Of a DNA stretch of 64,000 nt, positions 1 to 6,971 are shown one piece after another; within the stretch, counting starts at the first letter, position 1, and each line of letters begins with the position of its first letter. The stretch lies in NCBI GenBank assembly GCA_900549745.1, contig URPJ01000008.1, forward strand, positions 26,244-90,243, written 5' to 3'. The position numbers and the translations under genes are program-made. The stretch is from an uncultured Collinsella sp. Its GTDB lineage: Bacteria; Actinomycetota; Coriobacteriia; Coriobacteriales; Coriobacteriaceae. Below the pieces are notes generated by a model. The model was not told where the DNA came from. It ran no database searches and saw only the letters and a list, made by a program, of their open reading frames with translations.

Positions 1-1240
1 TGATCTCGATCGAAGACTCGGGCGTGTACTCCTGCTCAAAGGGGCCAGTCGCCTGGGCGCCATAGACCGACTTGCCGTCAACCTTGACCTCAATCCACGC
101 GGTCTTTCCCTTGGCAACGGAGACTTTGACCTTCGTGACCTCGTTCTCTTCCTTCTTGGCCGTCGTCTTGGTAGCGTCCGAATCAGTCGACTCATCCGTC
201 GCCTCATCGGTGTCATCGTCCTCGTCGACCGTTTCGGTCTTCTTAGAAGACTTCTTGGTCGTCATCTTGGTAGCAGTGGGCGTCTCGGGCGTGTTCTCGG
301 GCGCCGAAGATGCGCAGCCACGCAGAAGCACCACGATGAGCACAATCAACAGCAGCACAACGGCACCGATGCCGGCGTAGACGATACGCGGATCGAGCCC
401 GTTGTTTTGAGGAGTACGTGATCCGCCGCGTCCACGACCGGAACTGCTGCGGCCGCCTCCCTGAGGCATACGACCGCGATTGCTATCGGAACGGCCGCGA
501 TAGCCGCCCTGGCCCTGAAGGCTGCGCTGACCCGAGCGGGGCGCAAGCTCACCGCGGCCTTGATAGCCACGCTGGCCCGAACGCGAAGCCGAAGAGCGCT
601 GGCCATACGGCTGTGATTGAGAGCGAAGACGCGGCGTCACCTGCGTGGCATCGGCATCCGCATAGCCACCGCGAGAGCGTCCGGTGGAGACACCAAGGTA
701 ACCGCGATCGGAATAGCCGCCGTCGCCGTAGCCGGCACGAGGGTCACGCGCCACGCCGCGAGCAGCGGGAAGTGCACGGTCCTCGGGCATCGGCGTACTG
801 CGGAACCGGTCACGCTGTGAGCGAATCTCCTCGCCCGAACCCGTCTCGGTAATATAACCGGCCTGCTGAGGACGCTGTCCATAGCGGGTCGAACGACCGC
901 CCTGAACCATCAGAAAGCGCCCGTTATCGACCGAGGAACGCGAATTAACGTAGCCGGCGGCGTCCTGAAAACGACCGCCCTGCTGCGACGTCTCGCGTTC
1001 GTATGCCATCAGGTCGTCAAAGTAGGCATTGACGACCTCGCGCGGATTGAGGCCCAAAAAGCGAGCATAGCTCGAAATCATGCCCTGCGCATAGCCGCGC
1101 GGCGGCATCGAGGCAAAGTTACCGGTTTCGAAAAACTCGATGATCTGCGGCCTGATTTTGATGGTGTTGGCGACCTGCTGAATGGAAAGACCCATTCGGC
1201 GACGCTGCTCGAGCAGCATGTCACCAAAGCGTGGCGCCAT
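1..1240 (-). CDS. RodZ-like HTH transmembrane protein, partial (3' end off window)
   Basis: Translated from the minus strand (413 codons, open at the left edge). Residues 1 to about 80 form a Cro/RodZ-type helix-turn-helix domain (start MAPRFGDMLLEQRRRMGLS, then IQQVANTIKIRPQ and RGYAQGMISSYARFLGL). About 165 residues of Arg/Gly/Gln/Ser/Tyr-rich, probably disordered linker follow (roughly 111-280). One transmembrane helix lies near 284-303 (IVYAGIGAVVLLLIVLIV), then a Lys/Glu/Asp/Thr-rich spacer and the start of a beta-rich extracytoplasmic domain of DUF4115 type (KGKTAWIEVKVDGKSVYG). RodZ-family proteins couple MreB or cell-shape machinery to the membrane; here the role is inferred from architecture only. 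The ATG overlaps the ftsK stop by one base (TGATG), so it is the third gene of rnj-ftsK-rodZ. Confidence 0.85.
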   Translation of the reverse strand, partial: MAPRFGDMLLEQRRRMGLSIQQVANTIKIRPQIIEFFETGNFASMPPRGYAQGMISSYARFLGLNPREVVNAYFDDLMAYERETSQQGGRFQDAAGYVNSRSSVDNGRFLMVQGGRSTRYGQRPQQAGYITETGSGEEIRSQRDRFRSTPMPEDRALPAARGVARDPRAGYGDGGYSDRGYLGVSTGRSRGGYADADATQVTPRLRSQSQPYGQRSSASRSGQRGYQGRGELAPRSGQRSLQGQGGYRGRSDSNRGRMPQGGGRSSSGRGRGGSRTPQNNGLDPRIVYAGIGAVVLLLIVLIVVLLRGCASSAPENTPETPTATKMTTKKSSKKTETVDEDDDTDEATDESTDSDATKTTAKKEENEVTKVKVSVAKGKTAWIEVKVDGKSVYGAQATGPFEQEYTPESSIEI

Positions 1241-4020
1241 CAGAATCCTCCAAACTCACGATCTTCACGTGCCATCTCGGCGTCGACAGATTCCAGCGCG
1301 GCAAGACCCTCCTCGTCCAGCAGGACCTCGCGCGGCTTTGAACCGTCGGGCGGACCGACGACACCCTTTTCTTCCAGCATGTCCATAATACGCCCGGCAC
1401 GCGCATAGCCAACCTTCAGACGACGTTGCAGGCCAGATGTGGAGCCAAGCTGCGATTCCACCACAATATGGGCGGCTTCCCAGATGAGCGGGTCATCGTC
1501 TTGCGGCTCGGCGACTCCGGTGCGGACTATACCGCCACCACCCGCCATGGACATCGAGGCAGGAGCCACGGCCGACAGAATCTCCTCGTGGTAGTCGGGC
1601 TCGCTTTGCGACTTGACGAACTCGACAATCTCGTTGATTTCGTCATCCGAGACAAAGCAGCCCTGGATACGGCGGGGCTTGCCCCAGTCGACCTTGGAGA
1701 ACAGCATGTCGCCCAAACCGGTGAGCTTTTCGGCACCCATCTGGTCGATGATGACGCGCGAGTCGATGCCCGTGGCGACGTTAAAGGCGATGCGGTTGGT
1801 GATATTGGCCTTGATGAGGCCCGTCACCACGTTGGAGCTGGGGCGCTGCGTGGCCACGATAAGATGAATACCGGCGGCACGGCCCAGCTGTGCAATACGC
1901 ACGATCGAGGCCTCGACATCCTTACCGGCGACCATCATCAGGTCCGAGAGCTCGTCAATGATGATGACCAGGTAGGGCATCTTTTGCGGCGGGTTGTCGT
2001 AATGCTCAAACTCGCCGGCAGCCTGCTTTTCGTTGTAGGTCGAGATCTTACGCACGTTAAGACGCTCGAAGACCTTCAGGCGACGCTCCATCTCGGACAC
2101 GGCCCATTGCAGAGCGCTCGCGGCCTGCTTGGGCTCGGTCACTACAGGCACGTAAAGATGCGGCAGACCGTTATAGCCCGCAAGCTCGACGCGCTTGGGG
2201 TCGACCATGATCAGGCGAACATCCTCGGGAAGGGCGCGCATGAGCAGGGTCGTAATGATGGAATTGATCATCACCGACTTACCAGAACCGGTCGTACCGG
2301 CAATAAGCAGGTGGGGCATCTTGGCGAGGTCGGCGACAACCGGCGTGCCCTCGGCATCGCGGCCGATGGCCAGCTCGAGCGGGCCGCCCTTCACATAGGG
2401 CAGCACGTCGCCCAAATTGACGTTTTGGCGCTTGCGATTGGGAATCTCGATGCCCACGAGCGAGGTGCCGGGGATTGGGGCAAAGATGCGCACCGACTGA
2501 GCAGCGAGCGAAAGCGCGATATCGTCCTCGAGGCTCGAAATCTTGCTCACGCGCTCGCCCTCGCCAGGTTGCAGCTTAAAGGTCGTCACCGTGGGGCCGG
2601 CGATCCAGCCGACCACGCGGGCACTGCGGCCAAACTCAAGCAACGTGGACTGAAGCGACTCGGCAGTCTGCTCAAGTTCCTTGTCAGAAGACGCGGAGGA
2701 TGCCGACTGCGGGTTGGCATGCAGGATTTCGAGCGGCGGAAGCTTGAGGCCGTCCTCTTCTTCGCCCTCGTTATCTGCGGTGCCGCCATCCGCTCCCCCA
2801 TCGCTAGCCGCAGCCGATTCGACAGCACTCGAGGCAGGCACATCGGCAACCTTGGAATGCTTCAAGAAGTCGGGAATCTGAGGTGCTGCCGAAACAGGAT
2901 TCACGGCAAACGGCGGCTCGGACTCGTCGATCTTATCGGGGTCGTCTTCCATCAAAAGCTGACCGGTTACCTGGTCGCGCTTTGCATGGCGACGCGGCAG
3001 CAAAGTTGTCTTTGCGGTCTCAATCGGAGCCTCGTCGTCCTCGTCATCGCCCTCGGTGAGCTCAATCTCGCTATCGGACCAAGACGGGTCAGGCTCACTC
3101 GTATTCAACTTGGGTGTGGCCTTGCCCTTCTTGACATGACGGCGCGGCATCAGCGTCGTCTTAGCGCGCTCGGCCTCCACGGCATCGGATACGTCGACAA
3201 ACGGATCCTCGTCCTCGTCGTCATCGTCCAAAACCGGGTCTACATCGTTACCCATGACCGTGGTCACGGCAGCATCAGAGCCCTTTTGACGAAGAATGCT
3301 CAGGTGCGGACGGGCAACGCCGGGCACCGACAGGGCTTCGTCGTCACCCCACGGGCTGGCGTTGACATCGGCACGACGGCGCTCGGCAAAATCGGCCGCG
3401 CGGTCGCGAGCAGAGCGCAAAACGCCGCCAACCGAAAAGCCGATGATGACCAAGCCCACGACGACAAGGCCCAACAGGACCACCATCGCGATAGGCTTAC
3501 CCAGGGCATTCTGCAGCGCACTCGCAATAAACGCACCGATGTAGCCACCCGAGGCGGACAGATTTTGCGGCGTGAACATAAGGTCACACGAGTCGCTCGT
3601 ACCCGGCACCACCAGCGAAAGAATGGAGACAACGGCGATAAAGACCACGGCTCCGCCCGCGACCGAGCGAATGTTGAGCGGCGAGTCCTCGCCTAAAAAG
3701 AGCGTGGCGGCAAACAGCAAAATGACGATCGGCAGCACGTAGGCGCCCAGACCAAAGCCCAGGTGGTAGAAACCGGCAACCGCAGCCGTAACGGGTGCAG
3801 TCGCCGGCGAAATCACGGCAATGAAGGACGCAATCGCCAAAACGGCGATGACCACGCCGGCGATATCGCGGTTGGCCGAGGGCTCCACCAAGGGCTCAAA
3901 ATCGTCGAAGTCCGCCTCGTGGCCCTTATTGGCACGCAGATGGGAACCGGCACCCTTAGCAGATGCCGGTTGGTTATTGGCCTTATTACCTTTGGCGTTT
4001 TGTGCAGATCCGCGCGCCAA
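1240..4020 (-). CDS. ftsK: DNA translocase FtsK/SpoIIIE
   Basis: 926 aa. FtsK pumps chromosomal DNA through the closing septum and activates XerCD at dif. Four or five hydrophobic helices lie in the first 210 residues (AVLAIASFIAVISPATAP onward), then a long acidic low-complexity linker with a twice-occurring block LMPRRHVKKGK / LLPRRHAKRDQ (about 290-360). The RecA-like motor follows, with Walker A GTTGSGKS near residue 575-582 and Walker B VIIIDELSDL near 685. A C-terminal gamma winged helix for KOPS recognition occupies about 860-926 (STSGLQRRLKVGYARAGRIM). The start is TTG at 4020, preceded 6 nt away by GGAGG lying inside the end of rnj. The only recombinase-like partner in this window is xerC at 49185. 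Confidence 0.97.
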   Translation of the reverse strand: MARGSAQNAKGNKANNQPASAKGAGSHLRANKGHEADFDDFEPLVEPSANRDIAGVVIAVLAIASFIAVISPATAPVTAAVAGFYHLGFGLGAYVLPIVILLFAATLFLGEDSPLNIRSVAGGAVVFIAVVSILSLVVPGTSDSCDLMFTPQNLSASGGYIGAFIASALQNALGKPIAMVVLLGLVVVGLVIIGFSVGGVLRSARDRAADFAERRRADVNASPWGDDEALSVPGVARPHLSILRQKGSDAAVTTVMGNDVDPVLDDDDEDEDPFVDVSDAVEAERAKTTLMPRRHVKKGKATPKLNTSEPDPSWSDSEIELTEGDDEDDEAPIETAKTTLLPRRHAKRDQVTGQLLMEDDPDKIDESEPPFAVNPVSAAPQIPDFLKHSKVADVPASSAVESAAASDGGADGGTADNEGEEEDGLKLPPLEILHANPQSASSASSDKELEQTAESLQSTLLEFGRSARVVGWIAGPTVTTFKLQPGEGERVSKISSLEDDIALSLAAQSVRIFAPIPGTSLVGIEIPNRKRQNVNLGDVLPYVKGGPLELAIGRDAEGTPVVADLAKMPHLLIAGTTGSGKSVMINSIITTLLMRALPEDVRLIMVDPKRVELAGYNGLPHLYVPVVTEPKQAASALQWAVSEMERRLKVFERLNVRKISTYNEKQAAGEFEHYDNPPQKMPYLVIIIDELSDLMMVAGKDVEASIVRIAQLGRAAGIHLIVATQRPSSNVVTGLIKANITNRIAFNVATGIDSRVIIDQMGAEKLTGLGDMLFSKVDWGKPRRIQGCFVSDDEINEIVEFVKSQSEPDYHEEILSAVAPASMSMAGGGGIVRTGVAEPQDDDPLIWEAAHIVVESQLGSTSGLQRRLKVGYARAGRIMDMLEEKGVVGPPDGSKPREVLLDEEGLAALESVDAEMAREDREFGGF

Positions 4021-4021
4021 A

Positions 4022-5692
4022 CTAAACCTCCATGACGACCGGGATGATCATCGGACGGGTGCGCGTACGGCTCCAGATAAAGTTAGAAAGCGAATCACGC
4101 ACGGCCTTACGAATAGCATCGGAACCGCTGCTCGTAAAGCTGAACTTGCCCTTCTCGATCGTCTTCATGATGGACGCGGAGGCATCCTCGGAGAACTGGT
4201 CGTCGATGGCAAACGAGACGCCGCGGCCCGAGAACTCGATGGCCTCGATTTTCTTATGCTTAAGCGAGACGATGGCAACAGCGGTAACCATACCGTCGTT
4301 GGCGAGCTTCTGACGATCGCGCAGGACGATGGGGTCGGTATCGCCGATACGCAGGCCGTCGACGTAGACGACGCCGGACTCGACGGGCGTACCGCGTTTG
4401 ACGATACCGCCGCGCATCTCGAGCGTGTCGCCGTTATCGAGGATAAAGATATGATCGTCCTTGATGCCCATCTTGCGAGCCAGCTGGGCATGGGCGCGCA
4501 GATGCACGGCTTCACCGTGAACCGGCATAAAGTACGTGGGCTTGGCCATGGCCATCAGGAGCTTGAGCTCCTCCTGGCTACCGTGGCCCGAGACGTGGAC
4601 AAGAGCGCGGTTCTTATCCCACACGTCGCAACCGAGCTTGGCCAGGCTGTTGACGACCTGCTGGACGGCCTTCTCGTTACCGGGGACCGGCGTTGCCGAG
4701 AGGATGACGGTATCGCCCTCGTGGATGGAGAGCGTCTTGTGTTCGCCGTTGGCCATGCGCGAAAGGGCCGACAGGGGCTCGCCCTGCGAACCGGTGCACA
4801 TGACGACGATCTTGTCGTCAGGCAGGTTGTCGATATCGAAGGCATCGATGATATCGGCGTCATCGATGTTGAGGTAACCGAGCTCGCGCGCCACGCGGGT
4901 GTTGGTGAGCATGGAACGACCGGTCACGACGACCTTGCGGCCACACTTGCGGGCGGCGTCGCAGATCTGCTGCAGACGATGGATGTGGCTCGAGAACGAC
5001 GCGACGAACACGCGGCCCGGAGCATTCTTGATGGCATGCAGCAGATTGGGGCCAACCTCGGCCTCGGACTTGGTAAAACCGGGGACCGTGGCGTTGGTGG
5101 AGTCGGACAGCAGCAGGTCGATGCCCTGCTTGGCAAAGCGGCTGATAGCGGCATAGTCGGGCGTGACACCGTCGATGGGCGTCTGGTCGAGCTTAAAGTC
5201 GCCGGTGTGCATAACGGTGCCCTGGTTGGTGCGGATGAACACGCCCAGAGCGCCCGGGATTGAGTGCGTCATCGAGAAGAAGTCGAGCGAAATGCCACCC
5301 AGATTGACGTGGCTACCGCCCTTGACCTCACGGAACTTGGGTGCACGAATACGAAACTCGGAGAGCTTACCCTCGATAAAGCCAAGCGTCAGCTTGCTCG
5401 AGAAGATGGGCACCTTGTTGTTGAGGTCCTGCAGCAGATACGGTAGCGAACCGGTGTGGTCCTCGTGGCCGTGAGTGACGACGATGCCGCGGAGCTTTTC
5501 CTCGTTCTCCAGAACATAGGTGTAATCCGGGAGTACCAGATCGATACCAGGCTGGGAGTCATCCGGGAACATGAGACCGGCGTCGACGAGCACCATGTCG
5601 TCGCCGCACTCGAAGACCGTCATGTTCTTGCCGATGCCGTCAAGGCCACCGAGCGGAATGATCTTCAAGGGAGATGATTTTTTAGCTGCCAT
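4022..5692 (-). CDS. rnj: Ribonuclease J
   Basis: 556 aa, the normal length for RNase J, the 5'-3' exonuclease/endonuclease of the metallo-beta-lactamase/beta-CASP family that matures and decays RNA in actinobacteria and Firmicutes. The Zn-binding motif VVTHGHEDHTG lies near residue 72-82. Further metal ligands are seen in MHTGDFKLD and in HVSGHG, and the C-terminus carries the usual small domain (ending IIPVVMEV). ATG start with an upstream AAAGGAAA purine tract. It is the first gene of an operon with ftsK (1-nt gap between the rnj stop and the TTG of ftsK). pnp, the opposite-direction exonuclease, lies just upstream, separated by the acetyltransferase cassette. Confidence 0.96.
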   Translation of the reverse strand: MAAKKSSPLKIIPLGGLDGIGKNMTVFECGDDMVLVDAGLMFPDDSQPGIDLVLPDYTYVLENEEKLRGIVVTHGHEDHTGSLPYLLQDLNNKVPIFSSKLTLGFIEGKLSEFRIRAPKFREVKGGSHVNLGGISLDFFSMTHSIPGALGVFIRTNQGTVMHTGDFKLDQTPIDGVTPDYAAISRFAKQGIDLLLSDSTNATVPGFTKSEAEVGPNLLHAIKNAPGRVFVASFSSHIHRLQQICDAARKCGRKVVVTGRSMLTNTRVARELGYLNIDDADIIDAFDIDNLPDDKIVVMCTGSQGEPLSALSRMANGEHKTLSIHEGDTVILSATPVPGNEKAVQQVVNSLAKLGCDVWDKNRALVHVSGHGSQEELKLLMAMAKPTYFMPVHGEAVHLRAHAQLARKMGIKDDHIFILDNGDTLEMRGGIVKRGTPVESGVVYVDGLRIGDTDPIVLRDRQKLANDGMVTAVAIVSLKHKKIEAIEFSGRGVSFAIDDQFSEDASASIMKTIEKGKFSFTSSGSDAIRKAVRDSLSNFIWSRTRTRPMIIPVVMEV

Positions 5693-6067
5693 AGGTTAGT
5701 GTGGTTTCCTTTCTTCGAAACGGGTCTGGAACAACCGGCGGGGCGCTTCTGGCAAACCGACCGCCGGGAACGTACAAACATGCATCATAGAGTCGATGCA
5801 ATAACTAAAATATGATACCCATTTGCACGAGCACAGACCACCCATGCATCAAAGCCTCATCTGGACCTGTATATCCCGCCGGTTTCCCGTGGGGCGGGCA
5901 CTGATGAAGTTTCCTGCTCTACAGTCCTGCTCACGACGGAGGCCACATTAAGTGGCCTCCTGTTCGTGCGGAACTCGCGATAAACTTCATCAGTGCCCGC
6001 CCCACGGGAAACCTGCCAATAAGGGATAGGTTTGTTTTAGTAGGTTTTATCTGCGGGAATGCCGAGG
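5693..6067. other. Gene-free stretch: rnj upstream region plus hairpin element
   Basis: There is no ORF with coding character here. The part next to rnj (5693-5830) is AT-richer and contains TATGAT-like and TATCAT-like -10 candidates on the minus strand (5784-5820) that could serve rnj, but no convincing -35 was identified. The rest is occupied by the long inverted-repeat element at 5881-6013, followed by an AT-rich spacer up to the acetyltransferase stop. Confidence 0.6.
5881..6013 (+). repeat. Hairpin element copy 1 (69-bp core, 32-bp perfect inverted arms)
   Basis: Left arm 5881-5912 and right arm 5982-6013 are perfect 32-bp inverted repeats. The 69-bp core between them (5913-5981) is identical to the reverse complement of the core of copy 2 (6817-6885). 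With the shared AAGTTT/AAACTT flanks, 81 bp are common. Outside those six bases, the arms of the two copies are different sequences. The core contains a second hairpin, GGAGGCCAC-ATTAA-GTGGCCTCC, extended by CACGA/TCGTG. It lies just downstream of the acetyltransferase gene. Function unknown. Confidence 0.85.
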
Positions 6068-6688
6068 CTATGATCCAATTGCCTCGTTGTAGGCATTCAG
6101 CTGGCCTTGCCAGAGCTTGCGATCGTTGTCGGTAATCTCTCGAATGATATGAGCTGGATTGCCGCCGATGATGACGTGGCTTGGAACGTCTTTAACAACA
6201 ACTGAACCTGAGGCTATGACCGCATCGTCTCCGATTGATACGCCCGGATTGATAATCACGCCGCCGCCCATCCAGACGTTGTCGCCGACGGTGACGGGCT
6301 TGGCATATTCAAGATCAAGGCTACGCACGTCTGCATCGATAGGATGACCTGCGGTGAAAATGCTCACATGGGGCCCCAAAAACACGTTATCGCCAAAGGT
6401 CACATAGTTTTCGTCCAGAATCGTCAGCCCGGTATTCGCATAGAAATGCTTACCGAACGAAACCCTATCGCCATGATCAAAATAGACCGGCGCCGTTAAA
6501 ACCATATCGTCTGGAGCGACACGAAAGCACTTCTTAAGCTCCTCAAGAGCGCTCGAATCAGCCCAATACTCCGACTCATTAAATCGCTTTTGCGCCGCAT
6601 GGACCTTACTAAACGAGTGGTCACCGACCCTATAAGGACTATAAAGCTCCCCGGCAATCATACGGTCCCATTCAATTAGATTGGTCAT
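6068..6688 (-). CDS. Maltose/galactoside-type O-acetyltransferase (left-handed beta-helix)
   Basis: 206 aa from the preferred ATG at 6688, which follows a GGGGGCGGG tract; an in-frame ATG at 6700 would add MGAG. It belongs to the NodL/LacA/Maa family of acetyl-CoA-dependent sugar O-acetyltransferases. The N-terminal Mac domain is IEWDRMIAGELYSPYRVGD. Hexapeptide repeats form the beta helix (VTFGDNVFLGPHVSIFTAGH, then VTVGDNVWMGGGVIINPGVS and IGDDAVIASGSVVVKDVPS), with the catalytic His in FTAGHPID. The substrate cannot be deduced. Base composition is visibly lower in GC than rnj and pnp on either side, and the gene is bracketed by two inverted hairpin elements, so lateral acquisition is plausible. 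Confidence 0.9.
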   Translation of the reverse strand: MTNLIEWDRMIAGELYSPYRVGDHSFSKVHAAQKRFNESEYWADSSALEELKKCFRVAPDDMVLTAPVYFDHGDRVSFGKHFYANTGLTILDENYVTFGDNVFLGPHVSIFTAGHPIDADVRSLDLEYAKPVTVGDNVWMGGGVIINPGVSIGDDAVIASGSVVVKDVPSHVIIGGNPAHIIREITDNDRKLWQGQLNAYNEAIGS

Positions 6689-6776
6689 GCCCGCCCCCAT
6701 CAGCTAAATGTCAAACGTGTGAGACAGTATAGCAACTAAGGCAGAAACCCCAGCAAGCGCCCAACAATGCAACCGA

Positions 6777-6925
6777 GCCCTTTTGCTCATCACGGCGGGG
6801 GCCGTGGGTAAAGTTTATCGCGAGTTCCGCACGAACAGGAGGCCACTTAATGTGGCCTCCGTCGTGAGCAGGACTGTAGAGCAGGAAACTTTACCCACGG
6901 CCCCCGCCGTGATGAGCAAAAGGGC
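6777..6925 (-). repeat. Hairpin element copy 2 (identical 69-bp core, 40-bp perfect inverted arms)
   Basis: Arms 6777-6816 and 6886-6925 are perfect 40-bp inverted repeats. The core 6817-6885 is the exact reverse complement of copy 1. The arms carry their own palindrome, CACGGC-GGGG-GCCGTG. The outer arm runs into the tail of the pnp terminator (its end GCAAAAGGGC is the reverse complement of GCCCTTTTGC), and the same bases recur inverted at the far side (6777-6786). The inner arm therefore looks like an inverted copy of the pnp-side flank. Confidence 0.85.
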
Positions 6926-6947
6926 GACCCCATTATGGAGTCGCCCT
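6918..6947 (-). terminator. Intrinsic terminator of pnp
   Basis: On the minus strand, AGGGCGAC-TCCATAATGGG-GTCGCCCT is followed by TTTTGC, 24 bases past the pnp stop. It overlaps the outer arm of hairpin element copy 2. Confidence 0.85.
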
Positions 6948-6971
6948 TGTTGAGCTGCTTATGTGCTGCTG

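Larger units (their letters stand above)
5881..6925. mobile_element. Putative acetyltransferase cassette bounded by inverted hairpin elements
   Basis: The two hairpin elements lie in opposite orientation with their ATCGCGAGTTCCGC ends facing inward, on either side of one lower-GC gene, and the whole unit sits between rnj and pnp. This resembles a small composite insertion. No transposase, integrase or clear target-site duplication is visible, so the mobile interpretation is inference from layout and base composition. Confidence 0.4.

Noticed and set aside
1426..3696. 756-residue plus-strand open frame opposite ftsK
   Set aside because: Antisense to FtsK with intact Walker motifs; no domain in its own product.
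5881..6925. Hairpin elements as integron attC sites
   Set aside because: attC sites keep conserved short ends and variable centres; here the centre is conserved and the ends vary, and no integrase is nearby.
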